Shown: positions 26,223 to 37,746 of the stretch, in pieces
Layout: each line of letters begins with the position of its first letter
How positions within the stretch are numbered: the stretch's first letter is position 1
The notes under the pieces: generated by a model
Told to the model about the DNA's origin: nothing
What the model saw: only the letters and a program-made list of their open reading frames with translations
Databases searched by the model: none
Made by a program: the position numbers and the translations under genes
Source of the DNA: Marchantia polymorpha subsp. ruderalis
Lineage: Eukaryota; Streptophyta; Marchantiopsida; Marchantiales; Marchantiaceae
NCBI GenBank assembly: GCA_037833965.1
Contig: AP031353.1
Location: 27,096,501 to 27,160,500 of the forward strand
Reading direction: 5' to 3'
DNA length: 64,000 nucleotides

Positions 26223-28539
26223 GTTATTACGTTTTTTTATATATTTTTATTTGGATCAAAATCATAAATTTTCATGAATATCACATTTAATTATCTACTT
26301 CTTAAATATTTGGACCTAACTTGCTTTGGTATGCATTTGTATATAAAAAATGACAATCTATCTCAATTTTCTTATGTTTGTGAAAATTATAATGTATTTG
26401 TATCAATTTGAACTCCAAATATCAGAAAATAGAATATTATAAAGAAAATTTGGCTAAAAATTTATTAAAAATTTATTTATTTATTAAAATTAAATATAAT
26501 TTAAAATATTAATTTACAAAGAACAAGTGAAAAATTAAATAGAATTCTTATCAATATAAAATTCAGTTCACATTTTTAATTTAAGAAGTGATTGATATTT
26601 GTTCATATTTTGGCATAGTAAAAAAAAAATTCATGTCAGCAACTAATAACTTGAAGTGTGTTAAGTTGAAATATCTAAGCTATTCAAAATTTTAACATAG
26701 ATAATTCTAAAATAAGATGTAAATAATTTCATGGATAAAAAATATATTTTTTTCAAAAGAATTCATAAAAGCACTCAAACAAAAAAAAAATATGATTTTT
26801 TTTCAAAAGCAAAGACGAAATTGTATTTTTATTTAGGAAAAAAAAATAAAAAAATTTTACTTAAAAAATACAAGAGCAGCATCATATCATTTAATTGAAG
26901 TTTTATTCACATGAATTTTATATTCTTTGTTTTCTAAGATTTTTTTATTGATTGAATTTTTTATGAATGGTTTTCCATTTTTATTTTCATTATGAAAAAA
27001 ATTCAAATTTATTTCCAGATTTACAAAAAATTCTATGTAAAAATTTAAACAAAATTTAATTTACATTTTATTTCGAAAACACAACAATTTATTCACTATT
27101 TTAAAATATAAATCGGAAATACAAATCGCTGTTTAACTTTAGAATAATAGCATTTCTTTTACATAAATATTTAGATGAACATGTATGCTGAAGTTGATGC
27201 AAGCTAGGACTTATATAATAATCAGATGAAGAATATGTTATTCTTCGATTAGTGAAGTCATTTATATGATATCATGAACTCTTGGAAAGCAAACATACGT
27301 TTTAAAAACATCTGAATAATAAATTTTTTTGATATTCAGATGTTTGTAAGATATTGTTTTTTGCTATTATGTAAATTTTTTGTTAGAATATAGATATGAC
27401 ATTCAAGGATGGTATTCTAGAATAAAAATTTATTCAATACAGATTGATATACTTATCTGATAAAAATGATTTTAAATATTATATGATATAAATAGAGCAT
27501 ATATTATATATGTGAAATGTAGGATAATATATAAATGCTATTTTTTTGGAAAGAAAAAGAAATTCTTCTATAGCAAGGTTGCATTCAAATAAAAAATCAA
27601 GTAAAAAGGTGTTCATATTAATACATACTTTTATTATACACTATAGATTATGCAGAAAAATTGAATTATCATTGAAAAAATTATCTCAGACAATGCACTA
27701 AAATATGCTTGCTAACCAATGTGCAATAGACATGCATGAGAAATACCCATAAAATTCCACGCAGAAATCTCTTTACAAACACGACGCGGAAAAGAGATAT
27801 ATTTGGTTCGTCATTTTTGGGTTATGTCTAAATATGACGAACAAAGTGTTCAATGCAAGCTGTCCCTCACCTTCTAAATATAAACGGTTAAGAACCCTAA
27901 GTCTAACTCTAACTAGGGTTAAGCCTAAACTTAACTATAACATGAGTAGGCTGAACTAGAGTTTAATCTGAGACTTGAGTTAATACTATTATGATGCACT
28001 TACATTGAAAATAATATTGTTTTTTTAATAAATTAGTACTGGATTGTATAACAAGCTAATTAATTATGAATGTTCAATGCAATTTATATGTGTAGAATAT
28101 GATGGAGCATATGTCACAAAAATTTAAAATATAAATCTTCATGATAAACTTAATTGAATAATAATTTGTCTTTTTTTTATTTACAGTTAGCTGATTTTGT
28201 TACTAGCAAATTTACTCATGGCTTGATATTATCACATTTTTTCTTGAACATGATTGGAATTGCTAAAATAGATTTCATTCTCATAAACAATCATTTTTAT
28301 GCTGAACATGTTGATTACTATCTTGTATGAAATATATAATTGAAAACAAAAACAGGAGAATCAAATTTGCTGCTTTGAACTTTCGAAAAACATATTTGAT
28401 ATATATAAGTTTTTGTGATAACTCAGTTTTATCAATTTTCTTTGAAACAAAGTAAGGGACTAGTAATTCTAAACTTTTAGAATAGGAATAGACAGAAAAA
28501 GAGTAAATAGTGAATTTTGGAGTAGGCGTTAAGCAGATT
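26223..28539. other. AT-rich DNA between copia and unit A
   Basis: No coding signal on either strand. A patch at about 27886-27960 has AACCCTAA- and CTAACTAGGGTT-like words without a regular period. Confidence 0.55.
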
Positions 28540-31500
28540 TAGTAGATAGGATCTCCAGTAGGTGGCATTCGGCGTGCTTGTTTCAATGAGCCCAAGAACG
28601 CTGGAATTGGGTAAGCAGATCCTTAGCCACGAAGCTATGCAGTGGAGTACATGCTTTGACGAAGTAATAGTATCGCCTTCGACGAAGAGTCTTCAGACTT
28701 CGGCGTTAGCTCCTTTGGTATTACAGAAGAAGAGTCTTCGCTGAAGTAAAAGACGACGCCGAACGGAAAAGAAATTCAAACACTTGGATGTCAATTCGCA
28801 CGAGTTTGACATGCCGTTATGACGTCAAATTACATGGGCAGAAACGCGAGTTCAGCGTCGACATTCTGCGAGAGTGCATTTGTGAATTGAGAGCTCATGG
28901 AGGTCCCTGAGTGAGAAATTGAGAGAGCAGCGACGGGTGATCTTTGGAACTTTGATTATCATCATTGAAGATGCCGGAATTCGGATTGAAAGCGTATCAC
29001 AACGAGCTGATAGCTCAATTTTCAATTTTCACCTGCCAAGCTCAATTTCTTGCTATGGGGATGGAATTGGGTTTGCGCGGCAATGGTGCAAGAGTGCCAC
29101 GACGGACGGGCGCCGAAAATTGAGGGACTCCATGGAAACTTAGCAATCTTGACTATTGAGGATTGGATAAGGGTCTAGGACCCTACGTTGGAGAAGATGG
29201 AGATTACACTTTCGACATCGACGGCGTGAAGGTGACCTGCGCGGAAGAGAGTACTTTTGCGCCATTGTTCAAGAAACTTCGTTTGAGCAAGAACGGGTAT
29301 CGGACGACAGAGGATTGTGATCGGTTGTGCATGAATGTAGCGGTGATCCTAATGCAGATTCTTTGACCTTCGCGAACGACTTACATGACGACATGGCAAG
29401 TGTAATTTGTGAAGTGCGCGGTGGCAAGGAAGTCTATTCATTGGGCACGCATCCTATGGGGACTACACGCCAGCACATCGGCGAGACATTTGGGGGATCA
29501 GTGAACTATCACTCTCCATTCTTCATCACTTTCTACCGAGGGATAAAATTGCTAACTGCAGCCGAGTAGAAGCAATTTCTGCTTAAGACGGAGACAGCGG
29601 ACGACAAAGAGATGCTGATAGGCAATGAAGTTCCCAGCGAGGAGGACGACATTGCACTAGCACCGCCTTTGGACTAGGATGCAGTGCCTTCGGCACTGAA
29701 TTGTAGTGTAGGAGATATTCGGAAGAGTGGGCCAAGATGGGATCGACAGACGCATGAATCCACGACGAATGGCTTACGGCGGAGAACCTTCCAAGTGAAG
29801 ACTTTCAGCAATGCCTGCAAAAGAGCTGATGGAGGAAGGAGAAGAGCAAGGAGGCGATACGGAGATAGAGAACTCGAGTCAAGGTCGTCAGCCTACGATG
29901 CAACCACCCGTGTACATGTCTTTGGGTAAGGAGTATTCGGAGATATCCGCAAAATTGGCAAAGACGGTGGTGGATTTCAATTTGATGGAAGAGCTCATAG
30001 ATTAAGTAGTGGAGGACGTGGGAAGAACTATTACGGAACATTAGCTGATGTCTTCAAGTCAGATGTCTTCGAGTACAGTCGATCTAGACTATGGCGAAGG
30101 GTCTTCGGTCAAAGTCTGTCGGACTCAATGCAGCAGCCATGTTGGACTAGTGAGTAGTTCCCTTGCTCATATACTTGGATAGGAAGATGACGAAGTACAT
30201 TGAGCCAACAATAGCAAGATCCTACGTAGAGTTGGTGCGTAGCAGGACGCGTGCGAAGGTGGCAGCATCTGTGGAGGTAGCCAAAAGAGTGACGAGCTTG
30301 ACCTCTGAGTGAGCGACCGGGAAGGCTTTCTTGTAGGAGAGGGAGTAGCAACTTCGGAAATTGGAGTTAGAGTGTGCCAAACTTTGGAAGAGTTAAGCAG
30401 CAGAGAACGCAGCTTGAGTATGTGGATCTTTGGGTTGAGTTCAATGCTCATAAGTTAACGATGGAATTTTGGTATAATGTGAAAGTGTTCCGACGGGGAA
30501 TCGAGAGAGAGTTGAAGCGCTTGGAGGAGCTGTCGGCAACTCTAGCAAAGCGCGATCAATTGCACGCAACCAAATTGGCGGCGAAGGCGAAGGAATTGGC
30601 GGATTGCGAGATTGCTAGGTATTAAGGATTAGAGTAGAGGAAGAAATTGGATGCAGATTGCAACAAAATGCGATGTCAATTGTCAACAGTTGAGGAGCAA
30701 TTGATCGCAGTTTAGGCAAAATTGATGGAGACGGAGGCGATAATCTAGCAATAAGTGGGGCATACGGATGCTACGTTGTGCGCAAAGGTAAACCCATGTC
30801 TTTTCGGTTATGTGGAGTTGGAAATCCAGACGCTTAAGTGGACGAAGTTGAGTGAGCTGGAGCGCGGAGTGACAGATTTGATAGCTAGCGGTGTAACGGG
30901 GCAGCAGCAGTTAGGTAGGAAGCTCAATTCGTTCATTTCCAATTTGGAGTAGACATAAGAGAATTTAGAATTAGAAGTGATAGTTGCTTTGCATATATTA
31001 GGAGTAGAAAGAAACTCAGCGGACGTGATAACTGTCGGGTCAGTTGGCGTCAAGTCTGTTGGAGGCTCGCATCGCAGCAAATGACATTTCAGGGTGTTAG
31101 GATTAAAAAGGCACAAGGCTCTGTCTTGGGGGGCTTTTCCATTAGTTAAATCTCAGTTTTCAGTCTGCATTCCTCCGCACGTTGATGAATTATGTGTTTT
31201 ATCATTGTGCGTGAGTTGCTTCAATTTGTCGAAGATACATCATCTGAAGTAGAGAGTCCGATTCGGATATTCTGAGTAGAGCATAGTGTAGCTAAGGATT
31301 CAAACAAATCTGCACATTGGAAGCTCGATGTAGCCGGCTGAATGTGTAATATTGGAAAATTTCCCCCTTGAATATCAATTGTAGAGTCGCGCGCTGCTTC
31401 TGTAGGGTCTTATTGGAAGAATTTCAGGTTTGAATGTGATTCTACGCTGTAATACGATGACTTTGAACTTGGCACTTGGCAGTGCCTTCTAGGAGTGACA

Positions 31501-31625
31501 TGTAAGTAAAACTTCTCAATAGACTGTTAAATTGTGACAATACTTGGTTCTCTCGGTTGTTTTATCCTCGTGGGATCAGATCTTAACCATTATACTCCAT
31601 TTTGATAGTTATCTGTTATTACGGT
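28540..31625 (+). mobile_element. Unit A of an unclassified coiled-coil repeat family (degenerate)
   Basis: Seen: a mid-GC block within AT-rich DNA sharing order and sequence with 33425-36870 and 53580-55815. It starts in a cluster of CTTCG/CGAAG dyads. A conserved globular N-terminal part follows, then an acidic stretch, a long coiled-coil-rich stretch, and a terminal helical part (ELEIQTLKWTKLSELER...). A conserved non-coding tail begins GGCTCTGTCTTGGGGGGCTT and ends near ACCATTATACTCCATTTTG. It is heavily broken. No polymerase, integrase or transposase motif was seen. Inference: a dispersed, probably non-autonomous element or amplified gene family; from memory similar proteins are very numerous in liverwort predictions. 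Closest by eye to unit C. Confidence 0.75.
31571..31582 (+). other. Primer-binding-site-like motif at the end of unit A
   Basis: TGGGATCAGATC matches the initiator-tRNA-Met binding site TGGTATCAGAGC at 10 of 12 bases and is followed by the tail ACCATTATACTCC. The same motif sits at the same place in units B and C. Function is inferred only from resemblance. Confidence 0.45.
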
Positions 31626-33116
31626 TTTTTTTAAAAAAATATAAAGGCCAAAGTGCCAAAATATGATCCTTGTGCAAAAGATTTAAATTTATCTACTAAT
31701 TCAAGGAAAAAAAATATGTTTGAAAGATGAATATTCTTAAGATTCAAAACATGCAAAAATTTTGAAGAATAAAAATGACAAAGCATTCAAACAAAAAAAG
31801 TGCTTCAAATTTGGAAATTAATTAGGCCAAGATTTTCAATTAAAAAAATCTGTCAAATTACTGATGAATCAAAATGTAAGAGAATCAAAACATTTGTAAT
31901 GCCAAAATTAGGCTAATCAAAATGTAAAAAGTAAAATATTTCTAGATGGTGAAGACTTAAATGTCTAAACAAAACATAATTTGTCAAGCACATCTAGGAA
32001 TCCATATTTAAAATGTTTAAATCACAATATTGCATACAAATTTCTAAATTGTGAGTATGATGCACTTCATGACAAGATATCTAAACAATAAAAAAAAATC
32101 AAAGTAAAATTGCTAGAGTTGAAAAAAATAAGAGCTAAGATTTTAAAGTTTCATAGAACAAAATGAATCAATTTAGCAAAGAGGGTCACAACAAAAAGTT
32201 AATAGATTTAAAAAATACAAACTGCCAAAGCTTCAAAAAATTAAATACAAAGGAGAAACTTATAAGTATTTTTAATAATCTATATTTTTGGCGTCAAATC
32301 TATTCATGTATGGAAGAAAAATCACATCTTAGTTTTTAAGTACTCCGTGGCCTAGAGATAAAAACGAGCCCTTGATCTTCAATGTTGTTTTCTACAAGAC
32401 TTCTCAAATAACCTTCGTTTTTAAACTCCATGTGTTCAAGATGTTTAGATTCCATTTTCAAGTACTATAGGTTATTTGCTCCATCTTGAACTCTTTACTT
32501 CCATACAAGAGAGGAGGTAGAGGAGAAACCATTTATGAACTGGTCGATATTTAATGTCAATAAGCATAGATTGCTGAAATTAAAAATCATTACTAATGCA
32601 AAATAAAATTGAAAAAAATGTAAAATTTTGGAAATATGTAGCTGGTATAAGCAATGAACATTCAAAAGAAGATCATGTAGTTAAAAAAATAAAATTTAGC
32701 GATCTAAGATGGAATAGAGTATAAATCATACTCAATTCTTTAGAGAGAAGGAGAGTTAGAATCTAATTTTTATATGCAAAATCAAGTAGACTAATAAAAG
32801 CCTCAGTTCGGATACATTTAGGTTTTAGTAACAGGATTATATATTCAAATTATGAGCTATTTCTAATCACAAGAATTGTGAAGATTGAACAATTGAATAT
32901 TTATTTGTGATATTTTGAAATTGAAGAATGATATCAAGAACAATAGAGTTTTTTGAATGATTTTAATCGTAATGAGGATTTTAAAAGATGAAAATTAACC
33001 ATAAATTTTTGGAATTTATCTTTAGATGAGAATACATATTTGACTAAAGTTTGAGTTTTATCAAAGCAATGTTTCAAGACTTGTGGAGAAGTTCGTTTTG
33101 TAAAGTTTGCATATTG
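31626..33116. other. AT-rich gap between units A and B
   Basis: No coding signal and no recognised element. The gap ends at the 85-bp tandem duplication. Confidence 0.55.
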
Positions 33117-33289
33117 TTTTTTGATACTCATGGGATAGATAAAAGAATGACATTTCATGAAAATAATAGAAAAAAGAAAATTTGATAGTTTTTGTGGTTT
33201 GTTCTTTGATACTCATGGGATAGATAAAAGAATGACATTTCATGAAAATAATAGAAAAAAGAAAATTTGATAGTTTTTGTAGTTTGAAC
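33117..33289. repeat. Near-perfect 85-bp tandem duplication
   Basis: The segment beginning TTGATACTCATGGGATAGAT at 33121 repeats at 33206, with almost no differences over about 78 bp, so the duplication is recent. It lies in the AT-rich gap between units A and B. The paired short reading frames that start identically here (MKCHSFIYPMSIK) are a consequence of the duplication, not evidence of a gene. Confidence 0.93.
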
Positions 33290-33470
33290 TAACATGTATT
33301 GTCTCTCCACCTGATGTCACAAAGTTTGTCGGACATGTATTCAGCAACGTAAAATAGCCCCCACAGAATAGGCGAGGAGAGAAATTGAAAGATTTTTGTA
33401 AATTTAGGAGAACACTTAGTCACATCCGCAGTAATGACAGACAAATACCAAAATGGAGCATAATGGTACA

Positions 33471-33482
33471 GATTTGATCCCA
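33471..33482 (-). other. Primer-binding-site-like motif at the end of unit B
   Basis: On the minus strand TGGGATCAAATC precedes ACCATTATGCTCC, the same arrangement as at the ends of units A and C, with one extra difference from the tRNA-Met consensus. Confidence 0.4.
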
Positions 33483-36185
33483 CGAGGAAAAAAACAACCA
33501 CAAAAGTCACGATTTGTCACAGAATAGCATTCTATTAAGGAGTTTAACTTCTCAGGCCAATACCACTCCCAGAAGACACTACCCAGCTAGAGCTGAAGAC
33601 CTAGAGAGTAATGCATAACCACACTCACAGCCTGAAACTTTTCCAATCAACACATGTAGGAATCGCTTGCGACTCCACACTTATATTTCAAGGGGAAAAC
33701 ATCCCAGCTTTGCATACATCCCGACACACTAACCCGAATACTCAAACTTGAACTTGCTTAAATCCCAAGGAGCACTCGACTACTCAGAACATTCAAGCCG
33801 AATACACACAACTCCTGATGCGATAACTTCGACAAACAGGAGCGCACCGTGCTCAATGTCTGGATCACACACCAGCACACAGACACACAGTGGATGCAAG
33901 TTTACAGTCAAAACAAGCCAATTAACAGCAAAGCCCCCCAAGGAAAGAGCCTTGGGTCTCTATATTCACAATGGCAACTCTGGAATATCAACCGCCTGAG
34001 GCGAATCGGTCTCAGGGGCTGTGCCGTCCGATGTAGCGGTTACAGTGTCGGTGAACTTACATCTACTCCTAGCCTACGCAACACGTTTACAATCTGTACT
34101 TCTACATTCTGGCGCGCCTCATTCAATACCTCTAAAAATGTGTTAACTAATTCTACAATATGTTTGCGTCCTGCGGATCCGCTGGTCTTGGCGCTCATCA
34201 ACCGCCGCTCAAGCGAATCTAGCTTCAACCACTTCACCGTTTGCAATCCCCACATCGCGAACCCGTTCAGACGCTTCTCCAAACACAACTTCAACTCGTC
34301 GGTTGACTTGTCCCGTAGCTGACGGTAAGCCTCCTCTACCTTTTCCATTCTGCTTTGCAACTCCTGCGATCTCATGTCCGCCTTGCCTAACTGCTCCCGC
34401 AACCGTCAACATTCCGATTCAACCTTCAATTTACATTCGACCTCCAAAGTCCTAGCCAATTCACAATCCGCCAATTTCTTGGCCCAATTCGCTAACTCCT
34501 CCTCATGCTTCTGGCCTCCCTCCGTCAGACTTGCTGATAGCTCTTCCGCACGTCAGAATTCCGCCTCGCACTTACCTCAATCTCCGAAATCTTCCTACGA
34601 AGATCTTCTTCTGCCGTCTTCGTCTCTGCGATTTTACCCCGAAGTTCTTTGGCGATACGAACTTCTTCAGCTCTTTGAGCCTCCAATGTAGCAAGTTCTT
34701 TGATATATTTCTTCTCTCGTCTCTCCGCAGTTGTGATCAATCGCTCCGATCGTTTGACGGCCTCATCGTAAGCTTCTCTAGATTTCTTCAACCTCGTGAG
34801 CAAATCCGCTGTCATCTTCTGCCCATTCTCGTTAGACTTGCGAAGCCCACCACATGTCCCCTCCAACTCTACACACCGTCCAAATTCCTTCTCCACATTC
34901 AATTGCAGTACTTCGCACTCAATTTCCTTCTCTCAAAGCTGGGCTTCTCGCTCCTGCAATGTCGCCTTTACTGCCGCGCACTCGGTTGCCAAGTTTGCCG
35001 CTCGCTCCCGTGCCAATTCAATCGCGCGGAATCCCACTCCCTCTTTATTGCTAGTGCTCTCTTGAGCTTTGTCCTGTTTCTCACCATCTGTACATACAAT
35101 CCTGCCTCCTTCGACACAACATACTTCTCTTTCTTCCCGTCCAAATACTTCAGTAATGGAACCACACTATCCTGCAAGAAGTCGGGAAAGCAAACAACCA
35201 ACTCCTTCGGTTCCTCCTCCGAAGTCTTCATCTCTTCTTCGGATCTCACCTCTTCCACAGGAGATGACGGCAATGCAATGTCTGTAGCTTCTACCACCGT
35301 CCCTCCAACCTGCACAACAACCTACTCAAGTACCTCGTCTCTTAATGTTAACTCCTTTACCAATTCCTCACTCGTCTTTGGGTGTGATGTTTCTTCACTC
35401 CCTGCAGACCGTGTTCGCTCCGAAGACAGAGAATAAAGACTTACTATCTCTATTCCCTCCTTCAAAGGTTCTGCTGGTGCATCCGCTGTAACTTCGATCA
35501 ACACCCCCGAAGGTCCTTTCATCTCCACAGGCTGCGTCAACTTGCCCACCACGACTTCGAATGTACTCACAATCGGGGCAACTGTCTTTTCTACGCTGCT
35601 ATTCGACACTTCCGCTGCCATCAACCCCCGATTCGCCCTCTTCTTTGATCTTGCGCGAGTTCTTGACTGCCTGATTGCGTCTACTTCCGTTTCAGTTCTT
35701 CTTACTTCGAGTGCCAAATCTGCCTCGTCATCACTCACTACTTTCCTTCTCTTCGTCAATCGTCTCTCTGGCTTCTCCCGTCTCCGCACAACGTCCATCT
35801 GAACTGGTTCTCGGGCTATCGTTTGTGGTGGAATTGAGGGTTGACGGGTATCGTCTTCGGTCCCTTCATTAGACTCGGCCGTCAAGATTTCCCGCTCCCT
35901 CGGAAATCGCTTCTCCTCCTCTCTTGTAAGCAACCCCATGCCTTGGTAGAAATTCATCAGAAAATGAGTGTTGTGATTGATCAATGGTCCAGTCCACCGG
36001 GAGCTCGCATACACCTAGACAAGATCGTAAAAGATCCTTGCCCTGTGTACTCTCTGTCCCTTTAGGATTCGTTCCAAGAACCATACTTGCCGGGCCGTCA
36101 CTTACGTCGTGCGCGCCGGTCGCAAGATATGCATAATTCCCAGTGCAATCGCCCGTCTCTTTGGATCAATGTAATCCGTTGTCTT

Positions 36186-36545
36186 TCACCCGTTCGTCCC
36201 CTGCCTCCCGAAACTGAAGAGTGATCCGTAAGAGAATTCTTCAATGCGCGTAAGTCCCACGCTACCCTTCTCAAACAAAAGGTCTACGTCGCTGCCGGCG
36301 CACGGTCCCATCACATTCGTCCAATGCTCAATTGTCCACAGCATGGGATTTCCTCGAAGCTCCACGCCCTCGGTCTTGTTCTTATCAATTATCTCTTTAC
36401 AGATACTTGCCGAGACGTAGTTCCAATTCCACAAGAGGAATTCAAGTCGCAACTCGCTCAGCTCGCGTCTGAAGGGTCGCAATTCTTCGTAAGGCACATT
36501 CAAGGGAACCAATTTCCGCACCTTATCACCCTTCTTAGGCGCCAT
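36186..36545 (-). pseudogene. N-terminal block of unit B protein (119 codons)
   Basis: This is the clearest open piece of the family. It begins with a basic MAPKKGDK start and continues ELSELRLEFLLWNWNYVSAS and IEHWTNVMGPCAGSDVDLLF. Units A and C carry diverged forms of the same region. I do not recognise a named domain; plant mobile-domain-like proteins are a loose possibility based only on position and hydrophobic/Trp pattern. Treated as part of a fossil unit, not as a host gene. Confidence 0.55.
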
Positions 36546-37710
36546 GTCTTCGATTCACGTCTTCGCTGCTAGCAAGGTCGGTCGATTTCGCTCTCTCTCA
36601 CTCTCGTTCGTTCTTGCTCGATATTGCAATGTCGGCGTGAGGGCTCGTCGTACTGCCCTTACCCTTGAAGCCCTAACATTGCCTCCTCCCGCGCCCAGTA
36701 ATATTCCCGACGCATGCGAACGTCGTCCGGCCCGTTGCGCAATTTGAATTTGGATCCTATGTCTTCGCCAAAGACGCAGCTCTTGCAATGTCCAAAAAAG
36801 ACTGCGTCGAAGATCTGAAGACCCGAAGATCTTCGGCCGTAGGCGAATTCTAACTAATCCTATCATAACTCCTCATAAGCTACTCATTCTAACTCGTACG
36901 ATTACTTTCTACACAAATATCTTTTAGTTTTGTTGATTTTTAAAGAAAAACGAAAAAACTAGGCACCACATACGCCTACTCATTCTTGGAATAACATGTC
37001 CATTAAGAAACTAGGAATGCTTGAGAGGTTGGTTGTAAGATGTTATCTTGTACGAACTTATTGGTCAACAAGTCATTTTTTATATTTTAAATGTTAACCT
37101 GCCCAGGGTTGACAATCATATCCCCATGACTTAAACCTAATTAGGCCATGTCACCATATAGATAAATGTTTGCCTTCTAGTCGAGATTTCGTCCATGGTT
37201 TTCATGATTTTAGGCTCAAAATCCATATTGAGTATCCACAACCTTCGTCTAGAACCAAGTTAGTCTTTTGTCACATACTCACCTCTTTCACTTCATTGAG
37301 TCGTCATGCAGTGTCGATAAAAATATCTGCTCCAGATTATCGGGGTTCAACCACATAGTATTATGGATGGGTTTCAAGTAAAAGAAGTAGTAACCATATA
37401 TTCTACAGTCTTCCTTATCCAGTCTTTGCGATAGCTACAACAATCCAACTATTTCCGTGTTTGACTTCTTGATATCGAAAAGAAGAATATTATTTCATTT
37501 ATTCATCCTCTTTTATCCCGATGACCTCACTCGAAGTTATCTATATGAATACAATACAAAATTTTGCATCACTTTCAGCAACCACAAGAAGTGGCAAAAA
37601 TTCACCACCACAATTTATCAATACTGCGTGAGAACACTCGAGCCTCTTGTTTTTTATCTAATGGTCTTAACAGGCCAGAACACCGAAAATATCTTCACCG
37701 ATGGGTATCT

Positions 37711-37746
37711 CCAGGTGGAGACAGACCTTGGTCTATCTCCACCTGG
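37711..37746. repeat. Tight palindrome, 17-bp arms with 2-base loop
   Basis: CCAGGTGGAGACAGACC, the spacer TT, then GGTCTATCTCCACCTGG: 16 of 17 pairs. Too short for a microRNA precursor. No gene is attached. Confidence 0.88.

Larger units (their letters stand above)
33425..36870 (-). mobile_element. Unit B of the same repeat family (best preserved copy)
   Basis: Seen on the minus strand: a leader with the palindrome CCGAAGATCTTCGG (36823-36836), an N-terminal block beginning MAPKKGDKVRKLVPLNVPYE, an acidic/Ser-rich region (about 35.3-36.0 kb), and a heptad-like Glu/Lys/Arg/Leu-rich coiled coil (about 34.3-35.0 kb). It ends in a conserved C-terminal part (FAMWGLQTVKWLKLDSLERRL...ARQNVEVQIVNVLRRLG) finishing near 34,040. 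A roughly 550-bp conserved tail runs to about 33,425. It is broken in only a few places, fewer than A or C. No catalytic motif is visible. The plus-strand open frames here, including the longest of the window (34531-35436), are antisense shadows. Confidence 0.78.

Noticed and set aside
27886-27960. Telomere-like words (AACCCTAA, TAGGGTT)
   Set aside because: No regular TTTAGGG period; scattered words in AT-rich DNA.
34531-35436. Longest open frame of the window (301 codons, plus strand)
   Set aside because: It is antisense to the coiled-coil part of unit B; its Ser/Leu/Phe-rich composition is what the complement of Glu/Lys/Arg codons gives.
36555-36866. 103-codon minus-strand frame upstream of unit B start
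   Set aside because: It lies in the unit leader, does not continue into the N-terminal block and has no counterpart frame in A or C.
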